From Blasia pusilla (lineage: Eukaryota; Marchantiophyta; Marchantiopsida; Blasiales): a DNA stretch of 64,000 nucleotides. Positions 59,191-64,000 of the stretch are shown here, piece after piece. The translations under genes were made by a program, and so were the position numbers. The notes below the pieces were generated by a model. That model was given only the letters and a program-made list of their open reading frames with translations, was not told the origin of the DNA and made no database searches. The stretch is taken from contig CM114271.1 of NCBI GenBank assembly GCA_050084515.1, positions 31,496,001-31,560,000 of the forward strand. The letters are read 5' to 3'. The first letter of the stretch is position 1. Each line of letters opens with the position of its first letter.

Positions 59191-59630
59191 TATGGCTGAG
59201 CAGAGACGGATGCGAGTGTCATCCATGCCGTCACGTCCACGAGTTGGACCACCGCCTCTGTGGTCAGATAGGCATTGGCTAGGGGCGAGACGAGGAGAGA
59301 TAGGCACCCATGGACTTCCTGGGACGTCGTTCGAGCAGAGAGTGCGAAGGCGGCTAGAGTAGCACATGTTCATTTTTCGGATGTGGAGCATGGTGTAGGA
59401 GGTCGAGTGGAGTGGTGTTATGAGGTGGCTAGGGTTGCTACATAGCAACCAAAGCCGGAGGTTGCGTCCTCTCCGAGTGAGGTCACGATGGAGACTTGGG
59501 AGCCTGTGATAGGTCTCAAGTTGATAGGAGGAGAGCGACGGCGAGTTCATAGGTTTCTGAGAGGGCATGTTAGTTGTTTTGCCTTCAAGATGAGAGACTT
59601 GGACGCACGCTGAAGGGTCTCGGATACTAA

Positions 59631-60367
59631 TTGAGTTGGCTAGTGATACGCCGATCTTTTCGTCGACCCTACTGGTATTCTCATATGGAGCGAGCCTTGA
59701 TTCGGAGCAGGAGTCAAGACTTGTTGGAGGCAGGACTTGTGGAGTTATCACATGGGGAGTATGCATCTGCCACAGTCATGCCGGCAAAGAAGGATATGTA
59801 TGGCAATTGGATGGATAGGCGGATGTGTGGAGATTACCGTCCTATCAACCGATAGACGAGGTCGATCGGTATGCCATGCCTACTCTCGAGGAGATCTTTG
59901 ATGCGGTAGGGCATGCAAAGATCTTGAGACTTTAGATCTCCCGTCTTTGGCTATCATCGCCTTCCTATCAGGTTGGAGGATGGGAGAAGACAACATTCGG
60001 GGATAGATCGGTTCTCGAGAGATTGCTTGTATCGATGGCGGTTCTTACCATTTGGGTTGAAGAACGCTGCATGGAGTTTCGTAGAGATCGATGGATAGGA
60101 TTCAGGTGGCTTGGATTTTGTACGATGTTATATAGATGATATTCTTATCTTGATTCCACGGTTGAGGAGCATGAGCGACACTTGAGGAGGTGTTTCGGCG
60201 ATTGCAGTTACATGGACTGAAGTTACATCCAGCAAGTGCAGATTCTTTCAGAGCAGATTGAGTACTTGGGACACACCATATACCCGAGTGGGTTAGGCGT
60301 TCAGACGAAGGTAGAGGCTATTTGCAGATTCCACGCCCTCTGGATGTGAGTCGAGTCCGAGCATTTC
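59631..60367 (+). pseudogene. Reverse transcriptase, copy C (frameshifted)
   Basis: The N-terminal RT block GLVELSHGEYASATVMPAKK, then MCGDYRPINR, is followed by eroded sequence with LPFGLKNA, and CYIDDILIL (YIDD codons 60,129-60,140). A thumb-like segment comes next. Multiple small deletions break the frame. It is collinear with the RT of copy B. Confidence 0.8.
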
Positions 60368-61342
60368 TTGGATCGTAACTTCTATCGACGGTATGTCAAG
60401 GGTTTTAGTGCGATCGCAAAGTCTTTGACCTTGTTGACGAGACTTGATCAGGTGTGGTTGTGGGGAGATGATCAGGAGCGAGCATTTCAGGAGCTCAAGG
60501 ACATGTTGACGTCCTCACCCATTTTACAGAGACCGGTTAGGGGTCGCCCATTCCAGTTACATACGGATTGGAGCATGTTGGGTCTAGGAGCAGTGCTTAC
60601 TCAGAGGGATGACGAGGAGAGGGAGTTCGTTGTGGCTTACGCGAGTCGATCGAACAACATTGCAGAGGCAAAGTACAGCTCCTACGAGGGAGAGTGCTTG
60701 GCTGCAGTGTGGGCCGTGGCACATTTTAGGTGCTATTTATTTGGCAACCCTTTCACACTTATCACTGATCATCAGCCGTTGAAGTGGTTGATGGAGTCCG
60801 ACAAGCTTACGGGAAAGCTTGCCAAGTGGGCTCTATTACTACAGGAGTATGAGTTTGAGGTGGTTCATAGGCCAGGTTGGCTGAACCAAGATGCGGATGG
60901 GTTGAGTCGTAACCCATGTCCGAGTCAGAGAGACGTCACGGGAGCTCGATGGCACGGAGAGAGTGATGAGGAGATGGTGCCCGGTTGGCATGCATCTGCC
61001 TATCTTTGTTGGTTGACTATGGCAGGTCAGCCACAGATGATGACTCCAGTGGTGGGATTGGATGATGAGTCTTTGGATCCGGAGGTTAGTGAGGAGGCGA
61101 CAGGTGGTCGTGATATCCATGACGACGTGGAGGTTGTGGACTTCTTGCGCACTGGCGTCATTGCGAGTACAGTGAGTGCTAGGGAGCGGGATCGGATCCT
61201 ACAGAGAGCCAAGAGGTTCAGGTGGGAGGGGACTCACATTTTGCGGGTATGGGGAGATGGTAGGATACGAGTGGTACCTCATCCTTCCCAGCGAGCACGT
61301 GTAGTGCGACATGCCCATGAGGAGTTGGGACATTTCGAGTAA
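60368..61342 (+). CDS. RNase H and integrase N-terminus, copy C (open)
   Basis: 324 open residues. The RT connection is followed by RNase H: FQLHTDWSMLGLGAVLTQRD (catalytic Asp), YASRSNNIAEAKYSSYEGEC (catalytic Glu) and LITDHQPLKWL (Asp). The chain continues through [13 protein letters not shown] and ends in the zinc-binding HAHEELGHF of the integrase. RNase H removes the RNA strand during reverse transcription. The frame stops just before the integrase CxxC, which continues in another frame. Confidence 0.8.
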   Translation: MDRNFYRRYVKGFSAIAKSLTLLTRLDQVWLWGDDQERAFQELKDMLTSSPILQRPVRGRPFQLHTDWSMLGLGAVLTQRDDEEREFVVAYASRSNNIAEAKYSSYEGECLAAVWAVAHFRCYLFGNPFTLITDHQPLKWLMESDKLTGKLAKWALLLQEYEFEVVHRPGWLNQDADGLSRNPCPSQRDVTGARWHGESDEEMVPGWHASAYLCWLTMAGQPQMMTPVVGLDDESLDPEVSEEATGGRDIHDDVEVVDFLRTGVIASTVSARERDRILQRAKRFRWEGTHILRVWGDGRIRVVPHPSQRARVVRHAHEELGHFE

Positions 61343-61388
61343 AGCGCATTTACGAGCCTTACTCTAGGTTCAGTATTGGTGGCGCGGC

Positions 61389-62554
61389 ATGCATACTGGG
61401 GTACAGCAGTTTGTGGCCAGATGTATGGTATGTGACAGAGTGCGAGCATCCTTCAATGCTCCCACTCCGCAGTTACATCCTTTGCCGATTATGGGTTTAG
61501 GTTATCGGTGGAGTTTAGACTTTGCGGGACCTTTGCCATTGACAGGGCGTCATCATAGGTACGTGTTGGTCATGGTGGAGCATTTCTCCAAGTGGATAGA
61601 GTTGGTGGCACTACCAGACAAGGCGAGCGAGGGAACAACTTATGCGTTTCTAGATCGTGTGCTTAGTCACTTTGGTGCACCGGCGGAGGTGTTGACCACT
61701 GTGGTACCGAGTTCAGGGGAGAGTTTCAGGCTTTGTGTGATCAGGCGTTGATAGATCACCGCACCACGTCCAGGGATCATCCTGAGGCGGATGGATTGGC
61801 GGAGAGAGTGGTACAGACGGTGAAGAGAGGATTGCGCAAGTATGGCTTGCAGCGGGGACAGTTGAGGGAGTGGGACCTACAGTTGCCATGGTTGGCTATG
61901 GATTATCGCTTTAGTCGGAAGGCATCCTTGGCGTCATTTTCACCGTACTTTTTGCTCTTTGGGAGAGAGCCAGATTTACCTGCAGCGATTCGACATGACA
62001 TGGCGGAGGTGTTAGATCTTGATGATCCAGATGTGTGGGTGCAAGCATGTTCTCAGAGGGCAGAAGTTTTTTGTAGAGTTATGCCTATGGCCTTTGAGAA
62101 CTTAGCTATTGCCCAGCATAGAGATACATTGAGGTACGCGACCATAAGTGGAGGAGGTTATCGTCCAGGGATTAAGAGGTTTCATCCTGGAGATTACGTG
62201 TATTTACAGCAAGCGGCACCCACGACGCTAGATGTCACTGCAGGGCGCACTATCCTACGTGTGCGCGAGGTATTATGGACCGGAGTCCTCATGTTGGAGG
62301 GACGAGATGGTATGGTTTGGAAGGATCATGTGCGCAATTGTGCACCATGTCATCTTCCGAACGTAGATGGGACGGTGGATCCAAGCTTGGCAGTGGTACC
62401 TGCAGGCTTGAGGTGTATGTTGTGCGGATCTGCGAGGGGTGCAGCCACCATGTTGGTATGTGATGGTTGTTCTCGAGGGTGGCATATGTCATGTCTGACC
62501 CCCCCTCTTGATGTGGTTCCCACGGGACGATGGATGTGTCCGAGATGTGTATAG
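61389..62554 (+). CDS. Integrase with C-terminal PHD finger, copy C (one frameshift)
   Basis: The first frame (61,389-61,751) has CMVCDRV (zinc CxxC), SLDFAGPLPL (first catalytic Asp), and ends at the second Asp region, where a frameshift near 61,695 disrupts LTDxGTEF. The second frame (61,733-62,554, 273 residues) has DHPEADGLAERVVQTVKRG (catalytic Glu), ASFSPYFLLFGREPDLP, and a GPY/F-like module with FHPGDYVYLQQ, TILRVREVLWTG and WKDHVRNCAP. A 46-residue PHD finger then ends the protein. The enzyme inserts the cDNA into chromatin. The PHD presumably reads histone tails, as chromodomains do in chromoviruses; that role is inference. Confidence 0.85.
62414..62551 (+). CDS. PHD zinc finger at the integrase C-terminus (domain)
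   Basis: CMLC, then CDGC, then GWHMSC, a CLTPPL-type loop typical of PHD fingers, and RWMCPRCV. All eight C4HC3 ligands are present and spaced as in canonical PHD fingers. The protein ends one residue after the last Cys. Copy B has the same domain, so it was part of the ancestral element and not a one-off fusion. Confidence 0.9.
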
Positions 62555-62768
62555 GGTAGTAGGTCATGTCAGAGAGATGTGATATTTTCTATCTGGAGTT
62601 AGGGGGATCCACCTGCCAGCTAGGGGGGCGGTTGTGTGATCTCCATGTATATGTATGAGTTCATTTTTGTACATGTGTGGATCGACCTGTGTGTGGGGAA
62701 GATCAGTGTTGTGTGGTGTAGATGTGACGAGCGATGTATGTTGTGTAGCGATATGTATGCGCACGACA

Positions 62769-63265
62769 CTCACAACACCATAGTTCTCACATGTGTGCAC
62801 TCTCACATGTCTCTCTCAATGTCAAACCAAACCCACTCTCCTAATGAGAGGCTTGGGTTACACACACAAGGCAAGCAAGACCATAGCTCCGCCGCCTCAT
62901 GCCAAGAGGTTCAACAAAGAGAGAATGAGCTCTCAAGCTCTCTCTCCTTGAGGTATACCCCTCCCCTCTCTCAAGCTCTCTCCATCGTAACCTATGCTCC
63001 CAAGTCACCTCCTTGGCTCTTGACATGATGTAGGAGGTCAAGGGACACTTACCAAAATTAGAAAGTTGATCATACACTTAAAATGATATTTATCTTAAAT
63101 AGTAAGTTCCTCTATATGGCTCCAAATGAGTCGAAACGAAGGGAAAACGTGCTCTCTCAAGTTTCCCGGGGCCTCAGTAGGTCATCCTCAACCTCCCGAG
63201 TCTGTCCTCCACTACTCACAAAGACGCTCTACAAGATCTCACCGATCTATCTTAAAAGACGTAAC
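62769..63265 (+). repeat. Repeat H, copy 2, right part
   Basis: Continues H after the insertion of copy C (CTCACAACACCATAGTTCTC, as at 5,760) and ends near GACGTAAC, where an inverted H copy begins. Confidence 0.8.
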
Positions 63266-64000
63266 GGCTCATTCTCTCTTTGTTGAACCTCTTAGCATAA
63301 GGAGGCGGAGCTATGGTCCTCCTTGCCTTATGTGTGGAATCCAAGCCTCTCATTAAGAGAGTGGGTTTGGTTTGACACGAGAGAGAGTGCACACCATGGA
63401 GAGCTTGGTATGAGAGCTTGTTGGTGTTGATGAGAGATTCCACTGAGAAAATGAGTGAGTGAGAGAGCTTCAATGGAGGAGCTCGCTAGTCACTCGCTAT
63501 TGGTGCACGTTGGGGACCATGTTCCCCACTCAGCGGCTCAAGGGAGTGCTCATTGGAGCAAGAGCCGCTCGATCTTGCTGTTTTCATCGCCAATTTTTCG
63601 TGTGAGAGAGTGGCACGCGGAAGCGTTGCAAAAATTTGGTTGGCAATTGAGTATGGGGGCGGTTTTCCCCACGCTCTTGGGAGCACCTTGTAGCTTGGTG
63701 GTTGTTGTGTTTATAGGTTTGCAATTTCTGTTGGGAGAAATCAGGGCGGAAGCGCTGCCAAATTTCTTGTAGGATAGCAGATATATTAAAGGGCTCTACC
63801 ATACTCCTTGTCAATTTTTATTGGAAGGTCCGATTGAAAAGAAATTTTGGATGTTTTCGTAGATCGTAAAGCTGTGCAGTGCACGCTGTGCAATTTGGAG
63901 CTATGAGCAAAAAGTTATGACCAATTTTGCAAACTGCCAATTTTTAGGGTAAAAATTGTCAAACGCTATACCAGCTGTTGCCGTCACTGTCATCGCCGTC
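63266..64000 (-). repeat. Repeat H, copy 4, inverted and running off the window
   Basis: The complement matches H from the middle (TTCAACAAAGAGAG, GGCGGAGCTATGG) backwards through the AAGCTCTCTCACTCACTCATT junction to the AATTGGCAG/GGTCATAACT region. It is more diverged from copies 1 and 2 than they are from each other. Together with the preceding right part it forms an imperfect foldback. Confidence 0.75.

Larger units (their letters stand above)
57373..62768 (+). mobile_element. DNMT/PHD retroelement, copy C, inserted in repeat H
   Basis: A 5,396-bp insertion with TGTC at the 5' end and GACA at the 3' end, flanked by a 4-bp CTCA duplication (57,369-57,372 and 62,769-62,772). Order: structured 5' region with TATA box, linker, DNMT domain, RT, RNase H, integrase, GPY/F-like module, PHD finger. 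Gag and protease are absent. The methyltransferase and RT parts are frameshifted. RNase H and most of the integrase-PHD part are open. The first about 450 bp do not recur at the 3' end, so I cannot identify a normal LTR pair. Confidence 0.85.

Overview
The window is nuclear DNA of a streptophyte (a land plant or a charophyte alga; I cannot narrow it further). It holds one recognisable, apparently intact host gene, a nine-exon 20S proteasome alpha-6 (PAA/PSMA6-type) gene at 13,263-17,786 with plant-style GT-AG introns. Almost everything else I can identify is mobile-element DNA in various states of decay.

Left arm (1-6.3 kb): a minus-strand fragment (copy A) of a Ty3/gypsy-like retroelement with gag zinc knuckles, an aspartic protease (DSG) and a C5-cytosine DNA methyltransferase (DNMT) domain. 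After it come a 567-bp tandem duplication and a 1.44-kb interspersed repeat that I call H. From 7.5 to 12.3 kb lie eroded ORFs and a decayed Mutator-like (MULE) transposase. The proteasome gene follows. From 17.8 to 30 kb there are small repeats, a possible MITE, Helitron-like termini, AT-rich DNA and a decayed reverse-transcriptase-type pseudogene.

Centre (30,023-45,207): one 15.2-kb Mutator-like element. It has terminal inverted repeats and a perfect 9-bp target-site duplication. It carries a broken MULE transposase (DDE, SWIM and zinc-knuckle parts), an unrecognised multi-exon cargo ORF, a fragment of an RNA polymerase second-largest-subunit gene, a 1-kb polypurine tract, a 51/63-bp minisatellite, and a dispersed AATAGCCGCCG motif that I see only inside the element.

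Right arm (48.1-64 kb): two more copies of the DNMT retroelement, B on the minus strand and C on the plus strand. Copy C sits inside an H repeat, so its ends can be read directly. Taken together the three copies show the order gag(CCHC)-protease-DNMT-RT-RNaseH-integrase-PHD finger. The methyltransferase lies between protease and RT with motifs in I-to-X order (DNMT3-like, not DRM-permuted). Copies B and C both encode a C-terminal PHD zinc finger downstream of the integrase. No single copy is intact. Retroelements carrying cytosine methyltransferases have been reported from dinoflagellates and charophytes. The combination with an integrase-linked histone-reader-type PHD finger, and the repeated insertion into H, are the most interesting signals in the window.
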